Counted from the stretch's first letter, positions 9,523 through 19,255 are shown. The stretch: DNA of 64,000 nt from Mucilaginibacter sp. L3T2-6 (GCF_030519355.1 NZ_JAUMKC010000020.1:45866-109865), one strand, 5' to 3'. Translations and numbers: made by a program. Notes: a model not told the origin generated them from the letters alone.

Positions 9523-10737
9523 ATGAAAAAACTTCTGGTTATAATTTTCTTCTACACAAACTCTCTTTTCGCTCAAGCCATACTTAAACCTTTCCCTCAG
9601 CATGTGAAGTATTTTCCCGGGGCCATTAAGCCTAACCATGTTACACAAATCCGTTTGGACGATGCTGTAAAAACTTTTTACAACCAATGGAAAACGCGCT
9701 TTATAAAACAAGTGCCTGGTACTAATGAAGATTTTATTTGGTTTGAAAATAAAGGCAGGAAGCAATGTGTGTCTGAAGGTCAGGGATACGGAATGATCAT
9801 TATGGCGCTGATGGCTGGTTTCGATGCATCGGCAAAAGATATTTATGATAACCTTTTTCGTTATGCCAGGGCCCATCCGTCAGGAAAAAGCAAATACCTG
9901 ATGGCCTGGGCACAATATGCTAATAATAAAAGCACAGATAATACTTCCGCCAGCGACGGTGACCTTGATATTGCCTACTCGCTTTTGTTGGCAGACAAGC
10001 AATGGGGCAGCAAAGGTAAAATAAATTACCAGGCAGAAGCAAAGGCGACGATTAATGCCATTATGCAACACGAGATCAATCATCAAACATGGACGGTTTT
10101 GTTAAGCGACGGTATCGAGCGGGAAAGCAGGGACTATTTTACCACCCGCTCATCAGATTTTATGCCTGCGCATTTTAAGGCGTTCAGGCGGGCAACCGAT
10201 GATGCCCGGTGGGATAAGGTTATAAATACCGGCTATAAACTCTTTATCACTATGCAGGATAAATATAGCCCGGATGCCGGATTAATCCCCGACTTCATTG
10301 TCAACATCAATAAAAAGCCAAAACCTGCGCAGCCAAACTTCCTGGAATCGCCGTACGACGGCCAATATAATTATAATGCCTGCCGGGTTCCGTGGCGTAT
10401 AACCGCCGATTACCTGATGACCGGTGATGAACGTTCAAAACATATCGCCGGTAAAATTAACCGGTGGGTGATGGAGACAACCAATAATGATACCTATAAC
10501 CTTTCCGCTGGTTATACTCTTGCCGGAAACGATATCAAACACCGTTATTTCGAAGCATTGAGTTTTATTGCGCCCTTTGGTGTTTCGGCTACGATTGAAG
10601 GGAAGAACCAGGCCTGGCTTAACAAGTTATGGAATTACCTTAACGGTTTTAAATTAAAGGATTACGATTATTATGACAACACCATTAAATTGCTTGATAT
10701 GATAATTATTTCGGGAAACTACTGGCGTGTAAAGTAA
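9523..10737 (+). CDS. secreted glycoside hydrolase family 8 enzyme
   Basis: A 404-residue protein with an N-terminal signal peptide (K-K-L-L-V-I-I-F-F, cleavage near F-A-Q). It carries both GH8 hallmarks: S-E-G-Q-G-Y-G-M with the probable acid Glu85, and A-S-D-G-D-L-D-I-A-Y-S-L-L-L-A (about 143-157), the family signature with Asp145 and Asp147. GH8 enzymes are inverting (alpha/alpha)6-barrel hydrolases acting on cellulose, xylan, chitosan or lichenan. Which substrate applies cannot be read from sequence alone; Bacteroidota members are often reducing-end xylanases or endoglucanases. No cellulose-synthase genes are adjacent, so a cellulose-secretion role is not supported. ATG 9523 is preferred over the TTG just before it. 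Confidence 0.9.
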   Translation: MKKLLVIIFFYTNSLFAQAILKPFPQHVKYFPGAIKPNHVTQIRLDDAVKTFYNQWKTRFIKQVPGTNEDFIWFENKGRKQCVSEGQGYGMIIMALMAGFDASAKDIYDNLFRYARAHPSGKSKYLMAWAQYANNKSTDNTSASDGDLDIAYSLLLADKQWGSKGKINYQAEAKATINAIMQHEINHQTWTVLLSDGIERESRDYFTTRSSDFMPAHFKAFRRATDDARWDKVINTGYKLFITMQDKYSPDAGLIPDFIVNINKKPKPAQPNFLESPYDGQYNYNACRVPWRITADYLMTGDERSKHIAGKINRWVMETTNNDTYNLSAGYTLAGNDIKHRYFEALSFIAPFGVSATIEGKNQAWLNKLWNYLNGFKLKDYDYYDNTIKLLDMIIISGNYWRVK

Positions 10738-10796
10738 AATCACATTTCCAAACCTCAGATCCCCTGATCGTATTTTCACAAATTACAATCCGCAGA

Positions 10797-12098
10797 TCAC
10801 TTCTGCCTGAACCACACCTGCACCGGCGCACCGTTAAAATCAAAGTTTTCTCTCAGCTTGTTTTCAATGAAACGATAGTAAGGCTCCTTGATATACTGCG
10901 GAAGATTGCAGAAAAAGGCAAACATTGGCGATGTGCCGGCTATTTGTGTAATGTATTTTATCTTCACATACTTGCCCTTGATTGACGGGGGAGGGTAGGC
11001 CTCAATAATAGGCAGCATTACTTCGTTAAGCTTGGATGTCGGGATTTTTCTTATCTTATTTTGATAAACCTGGTTCGCGGTTTCGATAACCTTTAACACC
11101 CTTTGTTTTTCTGTTACGGAAGTAAACACAATCGGCACATCGGTAAACGGTGCTATTTTATCACGTATCTGCTCCTCGAAAACTTTAATGGTCTTGCTAT
11201 TCTTTTCGATGAGGTCCCATTTGTTTACCACTATTACTACGCCTTTTTTGTTTTTCTCCGCAAGGTGGAAAATATTGATATCCTGCGATTCAAACCCTTC
11301 AACAGCATCAATCATCAGTATAACTACGTCGGCTTCTTCCAATGCTTTGATGGTGCGCATTACCGAATAAAATTCAATATTCTCCTTCACCTTAGTTTTC
11401 TTGCGAAGACCCGCAGTGTCAATCAGCATAAAATTATGACCGTACTGATTATAATGAATGTGTATCGAATCACGAGTTGTGCCGGCGATAGGGGTTACTA
11501 TATTGCGCTCTTTTCCTATAAGGGAATTAATGATAGATGATTTGCCCACGTTTGGCCGGCCAACGATTGCATATTTTGGTAATGTGTTTTCTTCCAGCGG
11601 TTCATTGTCAAAATGTTTTACTACTTCATCCAGCAACTCGCCGGTTCCGGAACCAGTCATTGAAGAAATATTGTAAAGCTCGCCCAAACCAAGACTGTAA
11701 AAAACCATCGAGTCCGAAAGCAGGTCTGTATTGTCAAGCTTATTTACTACCACAAATACCGGCTTATTACTTCTCCGGAGCAGGGTGGCTATTTCATCGT
11801 CAAGGTCGGTAATTCCGGTAGTAACGTCAACCATAAATAAAATTACGGTAGCTTCCTCGATGGCTATCACCACTTGTTCGCGGATAGCGGCCTCAAACAA
11901 ATCTGTAGAATTTGCCACGTAACCGCCGGTGTCTATAACCGTAAACTGGTGGCCAACCCATTCCGAAACGCCATAATGCCGGTCACGGGTAACACCACTA
12001 AAATCGTCCACAATAGCTTTACGGCTTTCGGTTAAACGGTTATATAAAGTTGATTTGCCTACATTGGGGCGGCCTACTATGGCTACTATATTGCTCAT
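10797..12098 (-). CDS. der: ribosome biogenesis GTPase Der (EngA)
   Basis: A 433-residue protein with two tandem GTPase domains, the unique mark of Der. The first P-loop is G-R-P-N-V-G-K-S-T at residues 8-16, with D-T-G-G and N-K-L-D. The second is G-R-P-N-V-G-K-S-S near residue 180, with D-T-A-G and N-K-W-D. The C-terminal KH-like domain ends about where expected. Der acts late in assembly of the 50S ribosomal subunit. It lies upstream-to-downstream after era on the same strand, with a 105-base gap that carries an imperfect palindrome, so co-transcription is possible but not required. Confidence 0.96.
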   Translation of the reverse strand: MSNIVAIVGRPNVGKSTLYNRLTESRKAIVDDFSGVTRDRHYGVSEWVGHQFTVIDTGGYVANSTDLFEAAIREQVVIAIEEATVILFMVDVTTGITDLDDEIATLLRRSNKPVFVVVNKLDNTDLLSDSMVFYSLGLGELYNISSMTGSGTGELLDEVVKHFDNEPLEENTLPKYAIVGRPNVGKSSIINSLIGKERNIVTPIAGTTRDSIHIHYNQYGHNFMLIDTAGLRKKTKVKENIEFYSVMRTIKALEEADVVILMIDAVEGFESQDINIFHLAEKNKKGVVIVVNKWDLIEKNSKTIKVFEEQIRDKIAPFTDVPIVFTSVTEKQRVLKVIETANQVYQNKIRKIPTSKLNEVMLPIIEAYPPPSIKGKYVKIKYITQIAGTSPMFAFFCNLPQYIKEPYYRFIENKLRENFDFNGAPVQVWFRQK

Positions 12099-12118
12099 CT
12101 TGGTTTACAATTTTAGAT

Positions 12119-12197
12119 TTGCGAAATATGATTTCTATAATTCGCATTAAGGGATATTTCGATTTACAAATTTGACCAGAAAAATCATAATTCGTAA
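12119..12197. repeat. imperfect intergenic palindrome (der-era gap)
   Basis: About 18 bases at 12119-12136 are nearly complementary to 12178-12197 (small gap and a few mismatches). The right arm contains TCATAATTCGTAA, close to the arm of the 2490-2531 repeat. This suggests two members of one dispersed element family. No clear terminator T-run is present. Confidence 0.5.
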
Positions 12198-12203
12198 ACC
12201 CAG

Positions 12204-13079
12204 TTATTCATACCCAAATTTCTTCAGGTAATTTTTCTTACTGCGCCAGTCGGGGATAACTTTTACAAACATCTCGAGGAATATTTTACGCTGAAAAAAA
12301 TCCTCCATATCGCGGCGGGCGTATGTACCTACAATTTTCAGCATTTCTCCGCCTTTCCCGATAATGATGTTCTTCTGAGAATCGCGCTCCACGATTATTT
12401 CGGCGCTGATCCTGTAAAGTTTTTCTCCTTCTACAAATGAGGTAACGACCACTTCAACGCTGTATGGGATTTCCTTTTTGTATTGTTTTAAAATCTGCGC
12501 ACGGATCATTTCCGACGCAAAAAAACGGTCGTTTCGGTCGGTCAGCGCATCTTTTTCGTAGTAAGCCGGATGTTCAGGCAGGTTATCAACCACAAAGTTC
12601 ATTACGGCCTGTATGTTATAATTTTTTAATGCCGATATAGCAAAAATAGCTTTAGGGCGTAGCTTTTCTTCCCAGAAAGCCAGTTTAGCTTTTACCGTTT
12701 CCTCGTCGCTTTGGTCAACTTTATTCACAAGCACCGCAATTGGCGCCAGCGATCCTTCCAGTTTTTTTAACACATCGGTCTCGTCAAACTCCTCGTAAAT
12801 ATCAGTCACAAGCAAAATAAGGTCAGCATCCACAATGGATCCGTCAACCTGGTGCATCATGCTTTCGTGCAGGGCGTAGTGCGGCTTGATAACTCCGGGC
12901 GTATCCGAAAATACAATCTGGTAGTCTGTGTCGTTCACTATACCAAGTATACGGTGCCTGGTTGTCTGCGCTTTAGGGGTAATTATCGACATATTCTCGC
13001 CCACCAGCGCGTTCATTAAGGTCGACTTACCTGCGTTGGGCTTACCAATTATACTTACGAAACCTGCCTTATGGGCCAT
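12204..13079 (-). CDS. era: GTPase Era
   Basis: A 291-residue protein of standard Era length. The N-terminal GTPase domain has G-K-P-N-A-G-K-S-T (G1), D-T-P-G (G3) and N-K-V-D (G4). The C-terminal KH domain contains I-I-I-G-K-G-G-E-M-L-K. Era binds the 3' end of 16S rRNA and supports 30S assembly. Grouping era and der is functionally coherent (both are ribosome GTPases). Its upstream region is shared with the divergent tRNA-fMet gene and contains a symmetric 11-base inverted repeat that may hold both promoters. Confidence 0.96.
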   Translation of the reverse strand: MAHKAGFVSIIGKPNAGKSTLMNALVGENMSIITPKAQTTRHRILGIVNDTDYQIVFSDTPGVIKPHYALHESMMHQVDGSIVDADLILLVTDIYEEFDETDVLKKLEGSLAPIAVLVNKVDQSDEETVKAKLAFWEEKLRPKAIFAISALKNYNIQAVMNFVVDNLPEHPAYYEKDALTDRNDRFFASEMIRAQILKQYKKEIPYSVEVVVTSFVEGEKLYRISAEIIVERDSQKNIIIGKGGEMLKIVGTYARRDMEDFFQRKIFLEMFVKVIPDWRSKKNYLKKFGYE

Positions 13080-13098
13080 AAAATTTTTTTAAATATTA

Positions 13099-13130
13099 TT
13101 TGGACTGCAAAGAAACGAATTATATCTTTG
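13099..13130 (+). promoter_or_regulatory. promoter of tRNA-fMet
   Basis: TTTG at 13099-13102, a 20-base spacer, then TATCTTTG at 13123-13130 give a near-consensus Bacteroidota promoter. The following bases, CAGTCCCAA, are identical to those after the tRNA-Val promoter. The arms GGACTGCAAAG (13102-13112) and CTTTGCAGTCC (13126-13136) form a perfect inverted repeat, so a mirror-image, weaker promoter (TTTCTTTG) points toward era. Confidence 0.7.
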
Positions 13131-13199
13131 CAGTCCCAATTAAAAATAAGGATTTCACCGATTTGGGAAATAAAACGGTGTGATCAAAACAAAATAGAG

Positions 13200-13274
<75 letters not shown>

Positions 13275-13280
13275 TGAAAT

Positions 13281-13320
13281 AAGGCAGTTACGATAAAAAG
13301 TGGCTGCCTTTCTTTTTTCT
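13281..13320 (+). terminator. intrinsic terminator after tRNA-fMet
   Basis: AAGGCAG at 13281-13287 pairs with CTGCCTT at 13304-13310, extended inward by TTAC/GTGG-type pairs, and is followed by TCTTTTTTCT. It lies 7 bases after the tRNA. Confidence 0.75.
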
Positions 13321-13524
13321 TTCAATGTATTTTTACCTGGGCGCGGGATCCAAGATGGTGGTATAAGCTAAAAATGCATCCCGACGAGAATACGAACTTG
13401 CCGATGGAATTTTAATGCGTTGTTGAAACAAGCTAACCTTAAGCTTTGAATTAATATCGTAAACAAATTTGAAAATCAGGTCAATTACACTTGATAACCT
13501 CTGATAATCACCAACTCTAATCAG

Positions 13525-14373
13525 CTAATCTTTATTTCCAAGCCACAGCAGTGCATCCAGGATCATCTTTGCCTCCGTTTTATTAGCGAAGGTGTAAGAT
13601 AGGGTTTTATCGGTATTGTCGTATTTATGCTCATAGTCCATATCATTATGGCCTATGTTCATGTATATCATGCGGTATTTGATGTTGGTCCATAATACGG
13701 GATAAAAGCCGCTGTGCCATATTTCGGATTGCTTCGGGCCTGTACCGAGGGGAAAACTGGCCGAATCTATTGAGGCCAATATCCTTATATCGGCGTTTTG
13801 GCGCAGGTCGTATTGCCAGCGGTACCACTCGTTTGGCGAGGTGCTGAAAGTTTTGGGCAGATATTTCATGGCGGGGAAGTTGGTGTCAATATCTAAAACT
13901 GCAGGCGAAGGCCGCCAGATATTGCTTACATACTGACCGGAGCCCAGAAACTCTTTATGATACCAATCCCAGTCCTGGTTATATTTTGATGGTGTTAAAG
14001 CAAAGGCAGAAAAATGAAAACCCATCCATGCGCCGCCGCCCTTCATGTATTTTTCAAAAGCCTCGCGCTGTGCAGGGGCTTCGGGCCGGGTATCTAAAAA
14101 CAGCACCACTTGATAATTTTTAAGGAAACCTGCGTTAAGATTATCCCAGTTTTTGGTGGAATCGTACACAAAATTGTATTCTGTTGCCATTTTTGCAAAC
14201 CAGGGGTTGGCCTCGTGCACAAAGCTGATGTGCGCTTTGTCTTCCTGCGCCGTATAAAAGGCAATTACCTTAAATTTAGGCTGAGCGCGCTGTGCTTTTA
14301 CCTGGCAAAATGTAAGGAGAATAAAAGCGCATAAAATCGCTGTAATCTTATCGTAACGAATTAACGAAAACAT
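13525..14373 (-). CDS. secreted ThuA-domain protein
   Basis: A 282-residue protein with a signal peptide (cleavage near V-K-A-Q). A single ThuA-like, class I glutamine-amidotransferase-like fold follows: F-K-V-I-A-F-Y, a Y-Q-V-V-L-F-L-D-T strand, G-G-A-W-M-G-F-H-F-S where amidotransferases have the nucleophile elbow, and a late Y-M-N-I-G-H-N-D. ThuA was named for trehalose utilisation; secreted Bacteroidota members are linked to carbohydrate use, with no settled reaction. It stands alone, divergent from the large plug protein, after 200 bases holding no evident gene. Confidence 0.85.
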   Translation of the reverse strand: MFSLIRYDKITAILCAFILLTFCQVKAQRAQPKFKVIAFYTAQEDKAHISFVHEANPWFAKMATEYNFVYDSTKNWDNLNAGFLKNYQVVLFLDTRPEAPAQREAFEKYMKGGGAWMGFHFSAFALTPSKYNQDWDWYHKEFLGSGQYVSNIWRPSPAVLDIDTNFPAMKYLPKTFSTSPNEWYRWQYDLRQNADIRILASIDSASFPLGTGPKQSEIWHSGFYPVLWTNIKYRMIYMNIGHNDMDYEHKYDNTDKTLSYTFANKTEAKMILDALLWLGNKD

Positions 14374-14556
14374 ATGTTGTTAACAATTAGTGACGCTAAA
14401 ATTAGCAACAAAAACGCACGAAACAGGTGCATGAGTGGCATGTAGAAGCTTTGTAGTGGCTCATAACGGATTTTTTAGTTAAAAGGCTTGTTTTTAAAAA
14501 TATCAATGCATATCTTTAATAAAGCTAACCGCAAACCTAAAATCCACGTTGCCATA

Positions 14557-17500
14557 ATGTTTAAATCAACCCAACTCAGCTGTTTATTGCTAATTGCCGT
14601 ATTGCTGCCAGCTGTAACATCGGCGCAGCTAACTATAAAGGGCCGGGTTTTGAACCAGGCTGATACTAAGCCTGTAGCACATGCCAGCGTATTTTTAAGT
14701 AATGCGGCTGTAGGTAATCAAACGACCGGGGACGGCACATTTTTGCTGAGCAACGTAAAGCCGGGGAAATATGACCTGGTAGTGTCGATAATTGGTTTCG
14801 ACGTTTATAAACAGGCCATAACCGTCGAAAATTCCAATATTATCCTGCCAGATATTCGGATCTTCCCTAAAACCATTGCTTTATCTGAGGTTAAGATTAA
14901 ACCTAAAGATGACCCTAACCGAGGGTATTATTATGAAATATTTAAAAAGGAATTCCTGGGTGAATCAGACTTGGCAAAAGAATGTAAGATATTAAACCCT
15001 GAGGTGCTGGACTTTAAATACGACGATGACAAAAAAATATTAATTGCATCATCTGCCGATTTTTTGGTGATTGAAAATGCCGGACTGGGTTATCGGCTAA
15101 AATACCTGCTCACCAATTTTACCAAAAATAATAACGATGAATATCAGCAAACGTTACATTACGAAGGCTCATCGTTTTTTGAAAACCTGCAAGGTACTGC
15201 GACACAGGAGCGTGCATGGGAAAATCGCAGGCTCGAAGCCTATGAGGGGTCGCCCAAACATTTTTTGCGCGCAGCACTGGCCAACCGGCTTGATGAGGAA
15301 GGTTTTAGGGTTTTTCAATATGCTATCCGTCAAAATCCAGAGCGTCCGCCGGAGGAATTGATAACCTCTAAAATAAACTATTATAGGCATGCCGGCAGCA
15401 GTGCGAAAAGAAGCAAAGATTCACTATCGTTTTGGAAGAAGAAGCAAAAGTTAAAGAAATACCTGACCAGTCTGCAGCATTATCCGCTAAACAGTGCCGA
15501 CCTTGTAAAGCTGACGGACAAATACGGGGTATATGCCCTGGGTTGTGATAACGATGGACTGCATATTACTTACAACCAAAACCGCCGGTTTTCATCTGCA
15601 ACAGCAATTGAAAATCTGAATAGCCGCTACAACAAAGACGTAACGTTGCTTACTTTCAACGAGCCGTTTGGATATTTTGATGAAAATGGGGTGTATACCA
15701 ACCCTAATGCCATACAATACACCGGAGCGTGGGCCAAAAAACGTATGGCGGATTTATTGCCGACAGATTATGCACCTCCTGCTGGCGCGGTGATGCTGTC
15801 TGCAGGTATCGATACGTTGACAGGTCCACAGGAAAAACTGGAGGATTACATAAGATTGCATCCTGCAGAACAGGCCTATCTGCATTTTGATAAACCATAC
15901 TATGCCGCCGGCGATACCATCTATTTTAAGGCGTACGTAACTATGAATGAACGCCATTGGCCTACTCAGCTGAGCGGTGTGTTGCATGTTGATCTTATCA
16001 ACACAAAAAACAAAATCGATCAATCGCTGCTGCTGAAGATCAGCGACGGTGTTTGCTGGGGCGATTTTGCGCTACCCGATTCGCTGCCCAAAGGCGAATA
16101 CCGCGTTCGGGCCTACACTAACCTGATGCGTAACACTGATAGCACCAGATTTTTTAGCCGCACGTTCCCTTTGGTTTCCCCGCTAGCTGATAAGGTGCCG
16201 GAAAGCGGCGGCGGCCAACCGGCGGCCAATAAACCCGACGTTCAGTTATTGCCCGAAGGCGGACACCTGGTAGCCGGGCTAAAAACAAGGGTTGCCTTTA
16301 AAGCGATCGGCCCGGACGGTTTAGGAATGACCGTTAAAGGAGCCGTGACCGATAGTACCGGCAAAATAATAACGACCTTTGCCTCGGCGCATTTGGGCAT
16401 GGGTTTTTTTGAAATATCACCAGAGGCTGGTAAAGTTTATAAGGCTAACTTAACTTTTGCAAATGGTTATCAAAACACCATTGATCTGCCCTCCGCAGCG
16501 CAAAGCGGTATAACGCTGGCAGTTGATAATGACTCGCTGCAAAAAACATCAATCATAATTAAAGCCAATACAGAATACCTGGCACAAAATAAAAATAAAG
16601 AATATAAAGTGCTGGTTTATTCGGGTGGAATTATAACTACTGTAAACACTAAACTGGATAGCGCAATCATAAGATTAGATATTGCCAAACGGCGCCTTAG
16701 AACGGGCGTAAATACGGCCACGTTATTCTCGCCGGAAAGCGAACCGCTGGCCGAGCGCCTGTTTTTTATACAGAACTATGACAAGCTGAACCTTGACATC
16801 AAAAGTGATAAAAATGCATACGCCCCGCGCGAAAAGGTAAGTATCAGCTTAAATGCAAAAAATAGGGCAGATTCTGTAGTCGCCGGTCATTTTTCAGTAT
16901 CAGTAACGGACGAGAGCAAAGTACCTGTTGATGAGAATAAAGAAAGCTCTATATTAAGCAGCCTGCTGTTAACGGATGATTTAAAGGGGACAGTTGAACA
17001 GCCCGGCTATTACTTTAACAACATCAGCGATACTACCCTGAAAAACCTGGACCTGGTGATGCTGACACATGGCTACCGCAACTTTGAATGGCGGGAAGTG
17101 TTAAAAGGGGACGACCAACCGTTAAAATATCAGGCCGAAAGAAATCTGGAGATAAGCGGTGTGGCTAAATCGCTTGGTGGAAGGCCATTGGCAAACGCAA
17201 GTGTGTCGTTGATTGCTACAGGTGGCGGCGGAGTGCTAAGCGAGCAAGCTGATGAAACGGGTCACTTCAAATTTACAAATCTTGATTTTGCTGATTCTAC
17301 ACGTTTTATATTGCAGGCAGCAAAGGCAGATGGCGGTAATAAAACACAATTGATTTACCAGCCGCCTTTAGCCCCGGGTTTACTAACAGGCATAAAGGGT
17401 AGCATCAACGTGAACCATGAACTTAAAACTTACCTTCAAAATGCTAAAGCGCAGCAAAACGAATACGCAAAATATGGCACTCCAAAAGGTATATTACTAC

Positions 17501-18189
17501 AGGAAGTAAAAATAAAGGCGCTAAAGGAAAAGAATAATTATCGGTCATCGGTTTTGGGTGGCCCCGGAATTGCCGACCAGGTGGTGCACATGGATGATAT
17601 TAAAACTGGGGGCACGCTATCTGATAAACTAAACGGCATACTTAGACGAGTTATTTTTGTGAATAATGGTGGCAGAGCGACAGCCGTTTTAGATGCCGGA
17701 GGAGCCCTTTCGGCTAACGGTAATGAAAAGGGCATGGTAGTTTTTGTTGATGGCGTGCAAATGCAGCGGCCATTTGATGTTAATAGTTTAGGTAATGATG
17801 TTGAGACGGTTGAAATTTTAAAATATGCAAATGCCGCAATATATGGCGTAGACGGCGGGCAGGGAGTGTTAGTTTTTACCACCAGGATAGGTAAGCCCAG
17901 AGATCTGAAAGACATTCCATCGTTTGGGATTTTACCGATAACACCCAGGGGATTCTATAAGGCCCGCACATTTTATTCCCCGCGGTACCCGGCCAATGAA
18001 ACAAATTTGAAGAAGAGAGATTTAAGGTCTACCATCTATTGGAACCCCGAATTGCTTACCGATAAAGCAGGCAATGCATCGATAGATTTTTATAATGCCG
18101 ATGGCCCGGGAACATACCGCGTTGTGATTGAAGGGATTGACAGCAACGGAAACCTTGGACGGAAGGTTTACAGGTACACAGTACAGTAG
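14557..18189 (+). CDS. large macroglobulin-like protein with carboxypeptidase-regulatory and TonB-plug domains, no barrel
   Basis: A 1210-residue secreted protein. After a signal peptide, residues about 25-105 match a carboxypeptidase-regulatory-like domain (I-K-G-R-V-L-N ... K-P-V-A-H-A-S-V, then G-K-Y-D-L-V-V-S-I-I-G-F), the usual N-terminus of SusC-type receptors. Near residues 425-460, Y-L-H-F-D-K-P-Y-Y-A-A-G-D-T-I-Y-F-K is a strong MG2 (alpha-2-macroglobulin) motif, followed by further beta-sandwich domains. Residues about 1000-1110 resemble a TonB receptor plug (V-F-V-D-G-V-Q ... V-E-I-L-K-Y-A-N-A-A-I-Y-G). Only about 100 residues remain, so the 22-strand barrel is absent. Function is unknown. 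The ATG at 14557 is chosen because it starts a clean signal peptide; in-frame upstream codons do not. Confidence 0.78.
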   Translation: MFKSTQLSCLLLIAVLLPAVTSAQLTIKGRVLNQADTKPVAHASVFLSNAAVGNQTTGDGTFLLSNVKPGKYDLVVSIIGFDVYKQAITVENSNIILPDIRIFPKTIALSEVKIKPKDDPNRGYYYEIFKKEFLGESDLAKECKILNPEVLDFKYDDDKKILIASSADFLVIENAGLGYRLKYLLTNFTKNNNDEYQQTLHYEGSSFFENLQGTATQERAWENRRLEAYEGSPKHFLRAALANRLDEEGFRVFQYAIRQNPERPPEELITSKINYYRHAGSSAKRSKDSLSFWKKKQKLKKYLTSLQHYPLNSADLVKLTDKYGVYALGCDNDGLHITYNQNRRFSSATAIENLNSRYNKDVTLLTFNEPFGYFDENGVYTNPNAIQYTGAWAKKRMADLLPTDYAPPAGAVMLSAGIDTLTGPQEKLEDYIRLHPAEQAYLHFDKPYYAAGDTIYFKAYVTMNERHWPTQLSGVLHVDLINTKNKIDQSLLLKISDGVCWGDFALPDSLPKGEYRVRAYTNLMRNTDSTRFFSRTFPLVSPLADKVPESGGGQPAANKPDVQLLPEGGHLVAGLKTRVAFKAIGPDGLGMTVKGAVTDSTGKIITTFASAHLGMGFFEISPEAGKVYKANLTFANGYQNTIDLPSAAQSGITLAVDNDSLQKTSIIIKANTEYLAQNKNKEYKVLVYSGGIITTVNTKLDSAIIRLDIAKRRLRTGVNTATLFSPESEPLAERLFFIQNYDKLNLDIKSDKNAYAPREKVSISLNAKNRADSVVAGHFSVSVTDESKVPVDENKESSILSSLLLTDDLKGTVEQPGYYFNNISDTTLKNLDLVMLTHGYRNFEWREVLKGDDQPLKYQAERNLEISGVAKSLGGRPLANASVSLIATGGGGVLSEQADETGHFKFTNLDFADSTRFILQAAKADGGNKTQLIYQPPLAPGLLTGIKGSINVNHELKTYLQNAKAQQNEYAKYGTPKGILLQEVKIKALKEKNNYRSSVLGGPGIADQVVHMDDIKTGGTLSDKLNGILRRVIFVNNGGRATAVLDAGGALSANGNEKGMVVFVDGVQMQRPFDVNSLGNDVETVEILKYANAAIYGVDGGQGVLVFTTRIGKPRDLKDIPSFGILPITPRGFYKARTFYSPRYPANETNLKKRDLRSTIYWNPELLTDKAGNASIDFYNADGPGTYRVVIEGIDSNGNLGRKVYRYTVQ

Positions 18190-18235
18190 TTTAAGTCTTT
18201 AGCTTATATCGTGATGATAGGTTGCGACTAATCAC

Positions 18236-18640
18236 TCAAGACTGAGGACTGACCCTGGCAACTATCCGATTGATGATCAGTAATGCGGCATATAATATAG
18301 GCGAGATCAGCAGCTCGTGCATGGTTTTGGCCACGTTCCGGATGGATGCTGATGCAGGGCCGAGCGTCCAGTCGTATATCCCAACAAGTAGCAGCATCAC
18401 CACAACCACGAAATAAATAAAGTTCCAGACAGAACTTAGCCATTTTACATCGTACTTTTTAAAAGCATAATAGCCGATGCCGTAAACTATAATGATTGAA
18501 ATCAGCCTGCTGATGTGCCTCACTTTGCGGGGTATGTCGTTAAAATAGCTTACATACACAAATAGCATATAATAAAGTGTGTAAACTAAAACGATGGCAA
18601 TAAAACCGAGTATAATGTAATTACGCTTTTTGCCCGGCAT
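18236..18640 (-). CDS. small exosortase-associated membrane protein
   Basis: A 134-residue protein with about four hydrophobic segments and charged turns (P-R-K-V-R-H, F-K-K-Y-D-V-K). It overlaps the end of the exosortase gene by 20 bases, so the two are translationally coupled. Flavobacterial XrtF and several Sphingobacteriaceae exosortases are paired with a small companion membrane protein of this sort. I assign it by position and topology, not by a recognised catalytic motif; its role (assembly partner or processing helper) is unknown. Confidence 0.65.
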   Translation of the reverse strand: MPGKKRNYIILGFIAIVLVYTLYYMLFVYVSYFNDIPRKVRHISRLISIIIVYGIGYYAFKKYDVKWLSSVWNFIYFVVVVMLLLVGIYDWTLGPASASIRNVAKTMHELLISPILYAALLIINRIVARVSPQS

Positions 18641-19223
18641 GTTTTACATTGATTTTGTTAGCGAAGGCAAGCCACATGGCTATGATTGTAGCATAAACCA
18701 CCAGTTCGAACAGGTAATGATGGATAAAGTCTGCATGCTGCGGGTAATATCTCAACGCATAAACCACGCCGATACAGCGCAACACATTTACCACAAAAAT
18801 CACAGCAAGGCCGCCCAAAGCATACGCCCATTTACGTTTTGTGGCTGCAGGGATACAGATAATAAACCCAACATACAAAACTATTAGCTCAAGCGCGTTA
18901 CAACTGTCGTAAACGCCGGCTACCTTATACCCGTTAAAATATATAGATTGCTGCATTACGCTACGGGAACTGGCATCGATATCAAGCTCGCGGCCTAATT
19001 CTTCTTTGGCGATGTAGTCATTCGGATGGGTTACTTTGTTTAAACCCCAAACCGTTAGCCTGCCTACGGTGTTGGTAAGCGGCCGGTCTAAAATTCGTGC
19101 AGGAAACAGGAAGCCGAGGTAGAGCAATTTCCAAACTACCAGCATGATCACTCCCTTTGCCAGAAACTGTTTAACTGCCGCGGGGATCTGTTGCCATTTG
19201 GTTAAATAGGTGCTTGTAGTCAT
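18621..19223 (-). CDS. exosortase/archaeosortase-family protein
   Basis: A 200-residue multi-helix membrane protein. It carries the exosortase catalytic triad in order: Cys108 in Y-D-S-C-N-A-L-E-L-I, Arg149 in V-N-V-L-R-C-I-G-V-V-Y, and His168/His169 in D-F-I-H-H-Y-L-F-E. Exosortases cut and probably transfer proteins bearing a C-terminal sorting helix during export to the cell surface. It is co-encoded with a small membrane protein (20-base overlap) and sits just downstream of three small proteins with matching C-terminal sorting signals. The exact subclass (XrtX- or XrtF-like) needs a profile search. Confidence 0.88.
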   Translation of the reverse strand: MTTSTYLTKWQQIPAAVKQFLAKGVIMLVVWKLLYLGFLFPARILDRPLTNTVGRLTVWGLNKVTHPNDYIAKEELGRELDIDASSRSVMQQSIYFNGYKVAGVYDSCNALELIVLYVGFIICIPAATKRKWAYALGGLAVIFVVNVLRCIGVVYALRYYPQHADFIHHYLFELVVYATIIAMWLAFANKINVKHAGQKA

Positions 19224-19255
19224 TTATTTATATCTATTCTGCGGGCTTAAACCTA

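Noticed and set aside
9523..10737. GH8 gene as part of a bacterial cellulose synthase operon
   Set aside because: No BcsA/B/C-like genes are adjacent; neighbours are a LysR gene and der.
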